Part shown: positions 8,491 through 20,839 of the stretch, in pieces
Numbering within the stretch: the stretch's first letter is position 1
Layout: each line of letters starts with the position of its first letter
Assembly (NCBI GenBank): GCA_051117315.1
Contig: JBNPEA010000044.1
Span: forward strand, 1 to 50,880
Reading direction: 5' to 3'
Source of the DNA: Salinarimonas sp051117315
Lineage (GTDB): Bacteria; Pseudomonadota; Alphaproteobacteria; Rhizobiales; Beijerinckiaceae
Length of the DNA: 50,880 nucleotides
The notes under the pieces: generated by a model
Told to the model about the DNA's origin: nothing
Databases searched by the model: none
The model's input: only the letters and a program-made list of their open reading frames with translations
Translations under genes and position numbers: made by a program

Positions 8491-10070
8491 CGCTGGTCAC
8501 GGGTCCCGACGGGGCGGCCATCACGGCCGCGATCTTCGACATGGACGGCGTCGTCACCGATTCGGCCGAGGCGCATTTCGAGGCCTGGAAGCAGACCTTC
8601 GACGAGGTGCTGGAGACGCACGCCTCCGGCGACGCCGCGCGACCCTTCACCCGGGCCGACTACCGCGAGCACGTCGACGGCGTGCCGCGCTTCGACGGCG
8701 TGCGCAACCTCCTCGCCGCCCGCGGCATCGCGCTGCCGGAGGGCGAGGCGGGCGACGAGGGCCTCGACACGGTGCAGGGGATCGGCGCGGTGAAGAACCA
8801 GCGCTTCCAGCGCTGGCTCGAGGAGAAGCCGGTGCCCCGCTACGAGGACACCGTCGCCTTCATCCACGCGCTGAAGCAGCGCGGCATCAAGGTCGGCATC
8901 TTCTCGGCGAGCCGCAACGCCGTGCGGGTGCTCGAGAGCGCCGGCGTGCGCGACCTGTTCGACGCCGAGGTCGACGGCAACGACGCCCGCGAGGCGGGCC
9001 TGCCGGGCAAGCCCGAGCCGGACGTCCTGGTCGAGTGCGCCCGCCGGCTCGGCGCGACGCCGGACACGACAATCGTGTTCGAGGACGCGGTCTCTGGGGT
9101 CGCGGCGGGGGCGAAGGGCCGCTTCCGGCTGGTGATCGGGGTCGATCGCGAGGCGGAGCGCGCGGATTCGCACGGCGTCGACCTGCGCGCCGCCGGCGCG
9201 GACCTCGTCACCCGCGACCTCAGGCGCCTCCTCGCCGAGGACGGCGCGAGCCTGCGCGCCACCGACACGCTGCCGGACGCATACGCGGCGCGCGACGCGC
9301 TGGCGCGGCGCCTCGGCGATCGGCCGGTGGCTGTCTTCCTCGACTACGACGGGACGCTCACGCCGATCGTCGAGGACTTCACCGCAGCCAGCCTCTCGCC
9401 GGAGATGGAAGCGACGTTGAAGCGGCTCGCCCGCGCGACCAAGGTCGCGGTGATCTCCGGGCGCGACCTGAAGGACGTGCGGAACCGCGTGCAGCTGCCC
9501 GAGATCTTCTATGCCGGCTCGCACGGCTTCGACATCGCCGGCCCCGCCTCCCTGCGCGAGCGGCCGGGGGATTCCGAGCGCTTCCTGCCGGCCCTCGACG
9601 CCGCCGAGGACGCCCTGCGCGACCGGCTGGAGGACATCGGGGGCGCGAAGATCGAGCGCAAGGCCGTCTCCATCACCGTGCACTGGCGCGGCGCGGCGTG
9701 CGGGGACGTCGCGCGCATCGAGGCGCACGTCGAGGCGGTGGTCGCCGCCCACGAGACGCTGCGCAAGAGCCGCGGCAAGAAGGTCTTCCAGGTCCAGCCG
9801 CGGACGGACTGGGACAAGGGCCGAGCGGTGCGCTGGCTCCTCGACCACACGCCGATGGCAGAAGGCGACCCGTGCCCGCTCTTCGTCGGCGACGACCTGA
9901 CCGACGAGGACGCCTTCGCGGCGCTGGGCGGGGAGGGGATCGGCATCGTGGTGCGCGACGGCGACGACGGCGCCCGCGCCACCGCCGCCGACTACGCGCT
10001 CGACGATCCCGACGCCGTCCGGCGCTTCCTGGACTGGCTCGCCGCGCGCGCCGAAGGGAGGTCCACATGA
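8487..10070 (+). CDS. fused beta-phosphoglucomutase-like HAD and trehalose-6-phosphate phosphatase
   Basis: 527 residues holding two HAD enzymes. The first (about 1-245) has FDMDGVVTDS (nucleophile D18, acid D20), a helical cap, FSASRNAVRVLESAG, GKPEPDVL and FEDAVSGV, the pattern of beta-phosphoglucomutase, which turns beta-glucose-1-P into glucose-6-P. The second (about 265-520) has FLDYDGTLTPI (D286, D288), VISGRDLKDVR, GSHGFDI and GDDLTDEDAF, the pattern of OtsB, which dephosphorylates trehalose-6-P. It overlaps both neighbours by ATGA. With the GH65 phosphorylase downstream it can both make and recycle a glucose disaccharide, which is inferred. No otsA is in the window. Confidence 0.85.
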   Translation: MTLVTGPDGAAITAAIFDMDGVVTDSAEAHFEAWKQTFDEVLETHASGDAARPFTRADYREHVDGVPRFDGVRNLLAARGIALPEGEAGDEGLDTVQGIGAVKNQRFQRWLEEKPVPRYEDTVAFIHALKQRGIKVGIFSASRNAVRVLESAGVRDLFDAEVDGNDAREAGLPGKPEPDVLVECARRLGATPDTTIVFEDAVSGVAAGAKGRFRLVIGVDREAERADSHGVDLRAAGADLVTRDLRRLLAEDGASLRATDTLPDAYAARDALARRLGDRPVAVFLDYDGTLTPIVEDFTAASLSPEMEATLKRLARATKVAVISGRDLKDVRNRVQLPEIFYAGSHGFDIAGPASLRERPGDSERFLPALDAAEDALRDRLEDIGGAKIERKAVSITVHWRGAACGDVARIEAHVEAVVAAHETLRKSRGKKVFQVQPRTDWDKGRAVRWLLDHTPMAEGDPCPLFVGDDLTDEDAFAALGGEGIGIVVRDGDDGARATAADYALDDPDAVRRFLDWLAARAEGRST

Positions 10071-12604
10071 TCGTCGAGGACGCCGTCGATGGCGCCTGGA
10101 CGCTGTCCTACAACGGGTTCGTGCCCGACGGGGAGGGGCTGCGCGAGGTGCTCTGCGCGCTGGGCAACGGCTACATCGTCTCGCGCGCCGCGGCACCGAA
10201 CGCGCTCGCCGACGAGGTGCATTATCCCGGCACCTATCTGGCCGGCGGCTACGACCGGCTCGAGACCGACATCGCCGGCCAGGCCATCGAGAACGAGGAT
10301 CTCGTCAACCTGCCGAGCTGGATCCCGCTCGTCCTGCGCATCGGCGACGGCCCGTGGCTGCGGCCCGGCGATGTCGACCAGATCGGGTACCGCCAGGCGC
10401 TCGACCTCCGCGCCGGGGTGCTGCATCGCCTCGTGCGCATGCGCGACGCCGAGGGTCGCGTGGTGCGCTGGGACGAGGAGCGCATCGTCTCCATGCACAC
10501 GCCGCACCTCGCGGCCCTGCGCGTGGCGCTGACGCCGGAGAACTTCTCCGAGCCGATAACCGTGCGATCGAGCCTCGACGGGTCCGTGATCAACTGGGGC
10601 GTGGCACGCTACCGAGACCTGGCGGGGCGGCACCTCGAGACCCTCGACACCGGTGCCGTCGAGGGCGACGTGCTCACGCTGCGCTCCCGCTTCGTCCAGG
10701 CGCGCCGCGAGGTGGCGCTCGCCGGGCGCACGCGCGTCACCGCCGCGGGCGGGCCGGTCGTGCCGGCGCGGGTCGAGACCTACGCCGACCAGGCCCTGCA
10801 CGAGTTCGACGTGCACGGGCGCGAAGGCGAGGCGATCGTGGTGGAGAAGGTCGCCGCCTACACCAACGCCCACGACGGCGGCCAGTCCGAGCCGCTGCTC
10901 GAGGCGGTCAAGCAGGTGCGACGGGCGGGGCCGTTCGCGGAGCTGCGCGCGGCGCACGTACGGGCCTGGAGCCATCTCTGGCAGGAGGCGGACATCCGGG
11001 TCGAGAGCGACGCCGACGAGGACGCGCAGCTCAAGCTCCGGCTGCACATCTTCCATCTCCTGCAGACGGCCTCCCGCCACTCCGTCGACCGCGACGTCGG
11101 GGTGCCGCCGCGCGGCTGGCACGGCGAGGCCTATCGCGGCCACATCATGTGGGACGAGCTGTTCATCTTCCCCTACCTGAACCTGCGCCTGCCGGTGCTC
11201 ACCCGCGCGTTGCTGCGCTACCGCTACCGCCGCCTCGACGAGGCGCGCCGGCTCGCGGCGGAGGCGGGCCTGCGCGGCGCGATGTTTCCCTGGCAGAGCG
11301 GCTCGGACGGGCGCGAGGAGAGCCAGCGCATCCACCTGAACCCCATATCCGGCAAGTGGATTCCGGACAATTCCTGGCGCCAGCGCCACATCGGTGCGGC
11401 GGTCGCATACAACGTCTGGCAATATGTCGAGGCGACCGACGATCGCGAGTTCCTGCGCGACTACGGCGCCGAGCTCTTCCTGGAGATCGCGCGCTTCTTC
11501 GCCGGCCTCGCCGAGCCGCGCGGGGACGGGCGCTTCGGCATCTGCGGGGTGATGGGGCCCGACGAGTTCCACACCGCCTATCCGGGCGCCGACCCGCGCA
11601 CCGAGGGCGGGCTCGACAACAACGCCTACACCAACGTCATGGCGTCCTGGCTGCTGACGCGGGTCGTCGACGTGCTGGACCTGCTCGCGCCGGACGACCG
11701 CGCCCGGCTCGTCGACCGCCTGGAGATCAGCGACGCCGAGCTCGCCCGCTGGAGCGAGATCAGCCGCAAGCTGGTCATCCCCTTCCACGGCGACGGGATC
11801 ATCAGCCAGTTCGAGGGCTGGGAGGATCTGAAGGAGCTCGACTGGGACGGCTACCGGGAGAAGTACGGCAACATCCAGCGGCTCGACCGCATCCTCGACG
11901 CCGAGGGGGACGATCCGAACGCCTACAAGGTCTCCAAGCAGGCGGACGTGCTGATGATCTTCTACCTGTTCAGCCGCGAGGAGATCGAGCAGATCTTCGA
12001 CCGGCTGGGCTACGCCTTCGCCCCGGAGCAGATCTTCCGCAACATCCAGTACTACGGCCGGCGCACCTCGCACGGCTCGACGCTCAGCTTCGTCACCCAC
12101 GCCTGGGTGCTCGCACGCTCCGACCGCCAGCGCTCCTGGGCGCTGGCGCTGCAGGCGCTCGACGCCGACATCGCCGACGTTCAGGGCGGCACGACGCAGG
12201 AGGGCATCCACCTCGGCGCCATGGCGGGCACGGTCGACCTGATCCAGCGCTGCTACACGGGGATCGAGGTCGCCACCGGCGCATTGCTGTTCAATCCGCG
12301 CCTTCCGGAAGAGATGCGCTGCCTGCGCACCACCGTGCGCTACCGCCGCCAGGTGCTCGACATCGAGGTCGACCAGGAGCGCCTCACCGTCGCGAGCCGG
12401 GTGATGACGGCGCCGCCGGTGGTGATCGCCTATCGCGGCCACGCCCGCGAGATCAGCCCCGGCCAGAGCTTCACCTTCGAGCTCGTGCGCGAGGTCAAGC
12501 CCGACAGGCCCGAGCGCGAGAGCGAGCAGAAGCGCACCCGCGCCGAGCATGCCGAGCAGCAGGCCCGCGACCGGGAAGCCCGGCCGGAATCGCCGTCGGA
12601 ATGA
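10067..12604 (+). CDS. glycoside hydrolase family 65 disaccharide phosphorylase
   Basis: 845 residues, cytosolic. An N-terminal beta-sandwich is followed by the (alpha/alpha)6 barrel carrying MWDELFIFPYLNL, the catalytic acid in MGPDEFHTAYPG (E500) and the phosphate-binding loop TSHGSTLS (about 667-674), then a small C-terminal domain and a charged tail. The family splits trehalose, kojibiose, maltose or nigerose with phosphate to glucose plus beta-glucose-1-P. The upstream beta-phosphoglucomutase domain would feed that product into glycolysis. GGGAGG lies 6 bases before the ATG, which overlaps the upstream stop. Trehalose is the likeliest substrate because of the OtsB domain next door, but kojibiose is not excluded. 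Confidence 0.85.
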   Translation: MIVEDAVDGAWTLSYNGFVPDGEGLREVLCALGNGYIVSRAAAPNALADEVHYPGTYLAGGYDRLETDIAGQAIENEDLVNLPSWIPLVLRIGDGPWLRPGDVDQIGYRQALDLRAGVLHRLVRMRDAEGRVVRWDEERIVSMHTPHLAALRVALTPENFSEPITVRSSLDGSVINWGVARYRDLAGRHLETLDTGAVEGDVLTLRSRFVQARREVALAGRTRVTAAGGPVVPARVETYADQALHEFDVHGREGEAIVVEKVAAYTNAHDGGQSEPLLEAVKQVRRAGPFAELRAAHVRAWSHLWQEADIRVESDADEDAQLKLRLHIFHLLQTASRHSVDRDVGVPPRGWHGEAYRGHIMWDELFIFPYLNLRLPVLTRALLRYRYRRLDEARRLAAEAGLRGAMFPWQSGSDGREESQRIHLNPISGKWIPDNSWRQRHIGAAVAYNVWQYVEATDDREFLRDYGAELFLEIARFFAGLAEPRGDGRFGICGVMGPDEFHTAYPGADPRTEGGLDNNAYTNVMASWLLTRVVDVLDLLAPDDRARLVDRLEISDAELARWSEISRKLVIPFHGDGIISQFEGWEDLKELDWDGYREKYGNIQRLDRILDAEGDDPNAYKVSKQADVLMIFYLFSREEIEQIFDRLGYAFAPEQIFRNIQYYGRRTSHGSTLSFVTHAWVLARSDRQRSWALALQALDADIADVQGGTTQEGIHLGAMAGTVDLIQRCYTGIEVATGALLFNPRLPEEMRCLRTTVRYRRQVLDIEVDQERLTVASRVMTAPPVVIAYRGHAREISPGQSFTFELVREVKPDRPERESEQKRTRAEHAEQQARDREARPESPSE

Positions 12605-12693
12605 TCGGCGCCCCCGGGGCTCGCACGGAGGCCGCGTCCACGACACGCCCCCTCGTCCATCGGCCCGAACCCTCTTGCATCGGCCCGAAATCT

Positions 12694-12715
12694 GACATAA
12701 AGATATCTTTATATC
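12694..12715. promoter_or_regulatory. palindromic operator, probable SahR-type site
   Basis: GACATAAAGATATCTTTATA plus TC: the core ATAAAGAT/ATCTTTAT is a perfect 16-bp palindrome, and 20 of the 22 bases fit the symmetry. It is strikingly AT-rich in a GC-rich genome and sits just before the ArsR-type regulator-metF-metH operon. An SAH-responsive ArsR repressor acting on methionine genes is the natural candidate ligand. Confidence 0.7.
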
Positions 12716-12787
12716 TACCTTTCCGCCGGGAAGGGTGCTATGGTGCGAGCACCACAGACACCCGAGACCCCGCGCCGGGAGACGCCG

Positions 12788-13810
12788 ATGCCGATCGCCC
12801 AGACCGAGACGAGCCCGACGCTGGCCACCGCGCTGGCCGCCCTGCGCGCGGCGGGCGAGGAGACGCGGCTGCGCATCCTCGCGCTCCTGGCGCAGGGCGA
12901 GCTCTCGGTCACGGACCTGACCGACATCCTCGGCCAGTCGCAGCCGCGCATCTCGCGCCATCTCAAGCTCCTCGTCGAGGCGGGGCTGGTCGAGCGCCAC
13001 CGCGAGGGCGCCTGGGCCGTCTTCGCCCGGGCCGGGCGCGATCCCGCAGCGGCGCTGCTGCGCCCGCTGCTCGATGCGCTCGACGCCGACGACGCCCCCG
13101 CCGCCGGCGATCGCGAGCGGCTCGCCGCGGTCCGCGGCGCGCGGGCCGAGGCGGCGCAGGCCTATTTCGCCCGACTCGCGCCGGACTGGGACCGCCTGCG
13201 CTCGCTGCACGCCCCGGCCGACGAGGTCGAGGCGGCGATCGACGCGGCCCTCGGCGATGCGCCGATCCGTGCGCTGGTCGATCTCGGCACCGGCACCGGG
13301 CGCATGCTCGGCCTGCTCGCCCCGCGGGCGGGCCGCGCGGTGGGGCTCGACGCGAGCCACGCCATGCTTTCCGTCGCGCGCGCCAACCTCGAGAAGGCGG
13401 GCGTGCGCGGGGTCGAGCTGCGCCAGGGCGACATCCACGCCCCGCCGGTGGAGGCCAACGCCTTCGACCTCGTGATCATCCACCAGGTCCTGCACTATCT
13501 CGACGATCCCGCCCGCGCCCTGCGCGAGGCCGCGCGCCTCGTCGCCCCCGGCGGCCGGCTGCTGGTCGTCGACTTCGCCCCGCACGAGCTCGAGTTCCTG
13601 CGCACGGCCCACGCCCATCGGCGCCTCGGCTTCTCGCGCGACCAGGTCGCCGGCTGGCTCGCCGATGCCGGGCTCGACTGCCCCCTTCACCGCGACCTCG
13701 CCCCGCCCCGCGCGGGCGAGGACGCGCTCACCGTGTCGCTCTGGCTCGGCCGCGATCGCCGCCGGATCAACGACATGCCGTTCCGCACGCACGACAGAGA
13801 GGTCGCCTGA
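12788..13810 (+). CDS. ArsR-type regulator fused to SAM-dependent methyltransferase-like domain (SahR-like)
   Basis: 340 residues. A winged helix (TRLRILALLAQGELSVTDLTDILGQSQPRISRHLKLLVEAGLVER, residues about 21-70) precedes a class I methyltransferase fold with the SAM/SAH loop LVDLGTGTGRMLGLL, motif GDIHAPP and VIIHQVLHYLDDP. Two-domain proteins like this regulate methionine-cycle genes in alphaproteobacteria by sensing S-adenosylhomocysteine. The palindrome at 12694-12715 is the expected target. GGGAG lies 6 bases before ATG 12788. An in-frame ATG at 12740 with GGAAGGG would add 16 residues and cannot be excluded. The stop overlaps the metF start by one base, so regulator and targets form one unit. 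Confidence 0.82.
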   Translation: MPIAQTETSPTLATALAALRAAGEETRLRILALLAQGELSVTDLTDILGQSQPRISRHLKLLVEAGLVERHREGAWAVFARAGRDPAAALLRPLLDALDADDAPAAGDRERLAAVRGARAEAAQAYFARLAPDWDRLRSLHAPADEVEAAIDAALGDAPIRALVDLGTGTGRMLGLLAPRAGRAVGLDASHAMLSVARANLEKAGVRGVELRQGDIHAPPVEANAFDLVIIHQVLHYLDDPARALREAARLVAPGGRLLVVDFAPHELEFLRTAHAHRRLGFSRDQVAGWLADAGLDCPLHRDLAPPRAGEDALTVSLWLGRDRRRINDMPFRTHDREVA

Positions 13811-14709
13811 TGTCGCCCGTGAACGCCCGCCCGGAAAGCCCCGGCATCGACGTCTCCTTCGAGTTCTTCCCGCCCAAGACCGAGGAGATGGAGGGCACGC
13901 TCTGGGCCTCGATCGAGCGCCTGGCGCCGCTCGCACCCCGCTTCGTCTCGGTGACCTACGGCGCCGGCGGCTCCACCCGCGAGCGCACGCACAACACCGT
14001 CGCGCGGATCGTGCGTGAGACCGACCTCAAGCCCGCCGCCCACCTCACCTGCGTCGCCGCGTCCCGCGAGGAGGTGGACGACGTCGTGCGCGGCTACTGG
14101 GACGCGGGCGTGCGCCACATCGTGGCCCTGCGCGGCGACCCCGTCGGCGGCCCGGGCACGACCTACGAGGCGCATCCGGGCGGCTATGCCCAGGCCTGCG
14201 ATCTCGTCGAGGGCATCCGCAAGGTCGGCGACTTCGAGGTCTCGGTCTCGGCCTATCCGGAGAAGCACCCCGAGGCGGGCAGCTTCGACGCGGACATCGA
14301 TGCCCTCAAGAAGAAGGTCGACGCCGGCGCCACCCGGGCGATCACGCAGTTCTTCTTCGACAACGCGATCTACTACCGCTACCTCGACCGCGTCCGCGCG
14401 GCGGGGATCGACATCCCGATCGTGCCGGGCATCGTGCCGGTGCAGAACTTCAAGCAGACGGCGAACTTCGCCAGGCGCACCGGCGCCTCGGTGCCCGATT
14501 GGCTGGCCCGGCGCTTCGAGGGGCTCGACGGCGATCTCGAGACCCGCAAGCTCGTCGCCGCCGCCGTCGCCTACGAGCAGGTGACCGACCTGCGCGCGCA
14601 AGGGGTGAGCGAGTTCCACATCTACACGATGAACCGCGCCGAGCTCGCCTACGCCATCTGCCACATGCTCGGCCTGCGCCCGGCCGACACCACCGCCGCC
14701 GCGGCCTGA
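13810..14709 (+). CDS. metF: 5,10-methylenetetrahydrofolate reductase
   Basis: 299 residues, normal for bacterial MetF. It reduces methylene-THF to 5-methyl-THF with FAD, supplying the methyl group for MetH. Visible landmarks are SFEFFPPKTEEMEGTLW (catalytic Glu region), FVSVTYGAGGSTRERT, AHLTCV, IVALRGDPVGG, VSAYPEKHPEA, ITQFFFDN and PGIVPVQNF. TGATG couples it to the regulator upstream, and metH follows after 59 bases. Confidence 0.95.
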   Translation: MSPVNARPESPGIDVSFEFFPPKTEEMEGTLWASIERLAPLAPRFVSVTYGAGGSTRERTHNTVARIVRETDLKPAAHLTCVAASREEVDDVVRGYWDAGVRHIVALRGDPVGGPGTTYEAHPGGYAQACDLVEGIRKVGDFEVSVSAYPEKHPEAGSFDADIDALKKKVDAGATRAITQFFFDNAIYYRYLDRVRAAGIDIPIVPGIVPVQNFKQTANFARRTGASVPDWLARRFEGLDGDLETRKLVAAAVAYEQVTDLRAQGVSEFHIYTMNRAELAYAICHMLGLRPADTTAAAA

Positions 14710-14768
14710 GCCGCGGCGGCCCGCCTCTCTGCACATACGTTCCGCATCCCGACGAAAGAGCGCATCTC

Positions 14769-18518
<3,750 letters not shown>

Positions 18519-18587
18519 GACGGGTCTCGCTTCTCGCTCTCGGGAGCTGTTCGGTTCACCCATCGTCCCTGGGCGGCCGCGCGGCTC

Positions 18588-18790
18588 CTCTTCCTTCCCT
18601 GTAGGGGAAGGTGGATCGGCGCTCAGCGCCGAGACGGATGGGGCGCGCGGGACGCGCGTTCGGCGGAGCCGAAAGGACCGTGCGAAGCGGGACGCCGAGG
18701 GTTCCGCTTCGCGGAACGCGTCGCCTCGCGCCGCGCCCCATCCGTCACCGGCTTCGCCGGCGACACCTTCCCCTACAGGGAAGGAGAAAG
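18588..18790. repeat. palindromic intergenic repeat, copy B
   Basis: A long near-palindrome of about 203 bp fills most of the 356-bp gap after metH. The left end CTTCCTTCCCTGTAGGGGAA is repeated inverted at the right end (TTCCCCTACAGGGAAGG). Inside are smaller hairpins (CGGCGCTCAGCGCCG, GTTCCGCTTCGCGGAAC, ACCGGCTTCGCCGG). GGTGGATCGGCGC...GCGCCGAGACGG is shared with copy A at 2798-2965. It lies between convergent genes (metH and the aldolase) and may end transcription from either side. The rest of the gap shows nothing else. Confidence 0.85.
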
Positions 18791-18874
18791 CCAGCGGCGA
18801 CCCTCGACACACACCGGGGCGTCGACAGGTACTGCAGGAGCTGTGGGCACACGCTGACTCTCGGGAGAGGGGAG

Positions 18875-19531
18875 CTAGCCCACCTTCCCGTAGCCGGCGA
18901 ACTTTGTCGCCACGCGCTCCATCTCGTCTTCGTCGAGCACCACCGGCTCGAGGCCGGCGGCGAGCAGCGCGAGGTACTGCCCCGCCAAGTTCTCCACCTC
19001 CCCGGCGATGGCGAGCGCGCCCTCGAGGCTCGCGCCGAGCGCGATGACGCCGTGGTTCGCCAGCAGCACCGCCTTGCGGCCCTCGAGCGCGCGCACGGCG
19101 TTGCCGGCGAGATCGGCCGAGCCGAAGGTGGCGTAGTCGGCGACGCGGATGTCGCGGCCGCCGCAATAGGCGACCATGTAGTGGAAGGCGGGGATCGGCC
19201 GGCGGGCGCAGGCGAGCGCGGTGGCCTTGGGGCTGTGCGTGTGGACGATCGCGCGGATCTCGGGGCGCGCCTTGTAGATCGCCGTGTGGAACGGCCATTC
19301 CGACGAGGGCCGCAAGCCGCCGGCGGAGAGCGGCGCGCCGTCGAGGTCGATCGGCACGAGGTCCGTCGGGGTGGTCGCGGCATAGGGCAGGCCGGACGGC
19401 GTGATGACGAGACCCTCGTCCGTGCGCGCCGAGACGTTGCCCGACTTCGTCGGGCAGAAACCGGCCCGGTCCATCGCCTGTGCCACGCGCACGATCTCGG
19501 CGCGAAGGCTCCCCGTATCGTGCCTCGTCAT
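18875..19531 (-). CDS. class II aldolase/adducin protein, probable 5-deoxy-/5-methylthio-ribulose-1-P aldolase
   Basis: 218 residues. Zinc class II aldolase signatures are SGNVSAR, the Glu in RPSSEWPFH, HTHSPKATALA (two zinc histidines) and LLANHGVIALG (third histidine). The start overlaps the mtnA stop by ATGA, so the pair is co-translated. MtnA makes (methylthio)ribulose-1-P. In the DHAP shunt an Ald2-type aldolase splits it to DHAP and a 2-carbon aldehyde, whereas the classical pathway uses the related MtnB dehydratase. No mtnC or mtnD is in the window, which mildly favours the aldolase reading. An unrelated sugar-phosphate aldolase remains possible. Confidence 0.75.
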   Translation of the reverse strand: MTRHDTGSLRAEIVRVAQAMDRAGFCPTKSGNVSARTDEGLVITPSGLPYAATTPTDLVPIDLDGAPLSAGGLRPSSEWPFHTAIYKARPEIRAIVHTHSPKATALACARRPIPAFHYMVAYCGGRDIRVADYATFGSADLAGNAVRALEGRKAVLLANHGVIALGASLEGALAIAGEVENLAGQYLALLAAGLEPVVLDEDEMERVATKFAGYGKVG

Positions 19532-20631
19532 TCCGCTGCCGATCGTGTGTAGTCGGGATAGAGCCCGGCTATGCCTTCGCGGGAGGCGGCGCAGATGCCG
19601 CGCTCGGTGATCAGGCCCGTCACCAGCCGCGCGGGCGTGACGTCGAAGGCGGGGTTCGCCGCCGGGCTGCCGGGTGCGACGACCCGCACGTCGTGCACGA
19701 CGCCGTCGTCGTCGATGCCGAAGAGATGCGTCACCTCCCGCTCCGCGCGCTCCTCGATCGGGATCTCGGAGAGGCCGTCGTCGAGCGACCAGTCGATCGT
19801 CGTCACCGGCAGGGTCACGTAGAAGGGCACGCCGTTGTCGTGCGCGGCGAGCGCCTTCAGGTAGGTGCCGATCTTGTTGCAGACGTCGCCCGACGCCGTC
19901 GTCCGGTCCGAGCCGACGAAGCAGAGGTCGACCCGGCCACGCTGCATCAGGTGGCCGCCGGCATTGTCGACCACGACGGTGTGTGGCACGCCGTGGGCGC
20001 CGAGCTCGTAGGCGGTGAGCGCCGCACCCTGGTTGCGCGGCCGCGTCTCGTCGACCCACACGTGGACCGGCACGCCGGCATCGTGGGCCTGATAGATCGG
20101 CGAGAGAGCGGTGCCCCAGTCCACCGTGGCGAGCCAGCCGGCATTGCAATGCGTCAGCACGTTCACCGGCCGGCCGGTCCTGGCGTGGATCTCCGCCAGG
20201 AGCCGGGCGCCGTGGGCGCCGATGGCGTGGTTCTGCTCCACGTCCTCGTCGCAGATGGACTCCGCCTCTGTCCAGGCGGCGCGCACGCGATCGCGGCCGG
20301 AAAGCGGGGCGAGCCGGCGCTCCACCCGGTCGAGTGCCCACTTGAGATTGATCGCTGTGGGCCGCGTCGCGCCGAGCACGCGCACCGCCGCGGCGAGCGC
20401 CTCGTCGGAGGCGTCGCGCTGGACGGCGAGCGCCACGCCGAAGGCGGCTGTGGCGCCGATCAGCGGCGCGCCGCGTACCTTCATGTCACGGATGGCGACG
20501 GCCGCCTCCTCCATCGTCGAGAGCCGCTCGAGCGCGAAGGCGAAGGGCAGCTTCGTCTGATCGATGACGGTCACGCCCTCGCCGTCCTCGGCCGGGAAGA
20601 TGGTGCGGTAGTGCCGTCCGTGAATCCGCAT
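19528..20631 (-). CDS. mtnA: S-methyl-5-thioribose-1-phosphate isomerase
   Basis: 367 residues, family-typical. It isomerises methylthioribose-1-P (and deoxyribose-1-P analogues) from the SAM by-products MTA and 5'-deoxyadenosine to the ribulose-1-P. Landmarks are DQTKLPF, VRGAPLIGATAAFGVAL, RPTAINLKWALDR, the catalytic cysteine in LTHCNAGWLATVDWGTAL, TRPRNQGAALTAYEL and the catalytic Asp in VGSDRTTASGDVCNKIGTY. It is the first gene of a two-gene unit with the aldolase. The MTA phosphorylase or MTR kinase that would supply its substrate is not in the window. Confidence 0.92.
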   Translation of the reverse strand: MRIHGRHYRTIFPAEDGEGVTVIDQTKLPFAFALERLSTMEEAAVAIRDMKVRGAPLIGATAAFGVALAVQRDASDEALAAAVRVLGATRPTAINLKWALDRVERRLAPLSGRDRVRAAWTEAESICDEDVEQNHAIGAHGARLLAEIHARTGRPVNVLTHCNAGWLATVDWGTALSPIYQAHDAGVPVHVWVDETRPRNQGAALTAYELGAHGVPHTVVVDNAGGHLMQRGRVDLCFVGSDRTTASGDVCNKIGTYLKALAAHDNGVPFYVTLPVTTIDWSLDDGLSEIPIEERAEREVTHLFGIDDDGVVHDVRVVAPGSPAANPAFDVTPARLVTGLITERGICAASREGIAGLYPDYTRSAAE

Positions 20632-20709
20632 CGTGCGCCTCCGTGCCGCCGCAGCCCGCCCCGCGCATAGGGCCGCAGGGCGGAGGGCACGTCAAGGGCG
20701 TGGCCGGGG

Positions 20710-20725
20710 TTAACCCCGCGTTAAC
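20710..20725. promoter_or_regulatory. candidate CtrA binding site (TTAA-N7-TTAAC)
   Basis: TTAACCCCGCGTTAAC has exactly the full-site spacing of the cell-cycle regulator CtrA in alphaproteobacteria. It lies in the 435-bp gap between mtnA (minus, start 20631) and the plus-strand small gene at 20840, about 80 bases from mtnA and 115 from the small gene. Which side it controls is open. Confidence 0.5.
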
Positions 20726-20769
20726 CTTGCGGGGCGACCATCTCCCCATGACGATCTCGGCGCGATCCA

Positions 20770-20793
20770 GGAACAGGCCTGATCACCCTCGTT
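20770..20793 (+). promoter_or_regulatory. weak EcfG-type promoter (GGAAC-N15-CGTT)
   Basis: Both boxes are perfect, but the spacer is 15, one below the usual 16-17. The predicted start of transcription (about 20800) would leave a 40-base leader before the small gene at 20840, similar to the stronger sites in this window. Confidence 0.3.
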
Positions 20794-20839
20794 TCGAAGG
20801 CGGGAGCCGGACGCGCCGCACCTTGTCGGCGGACCCGCG

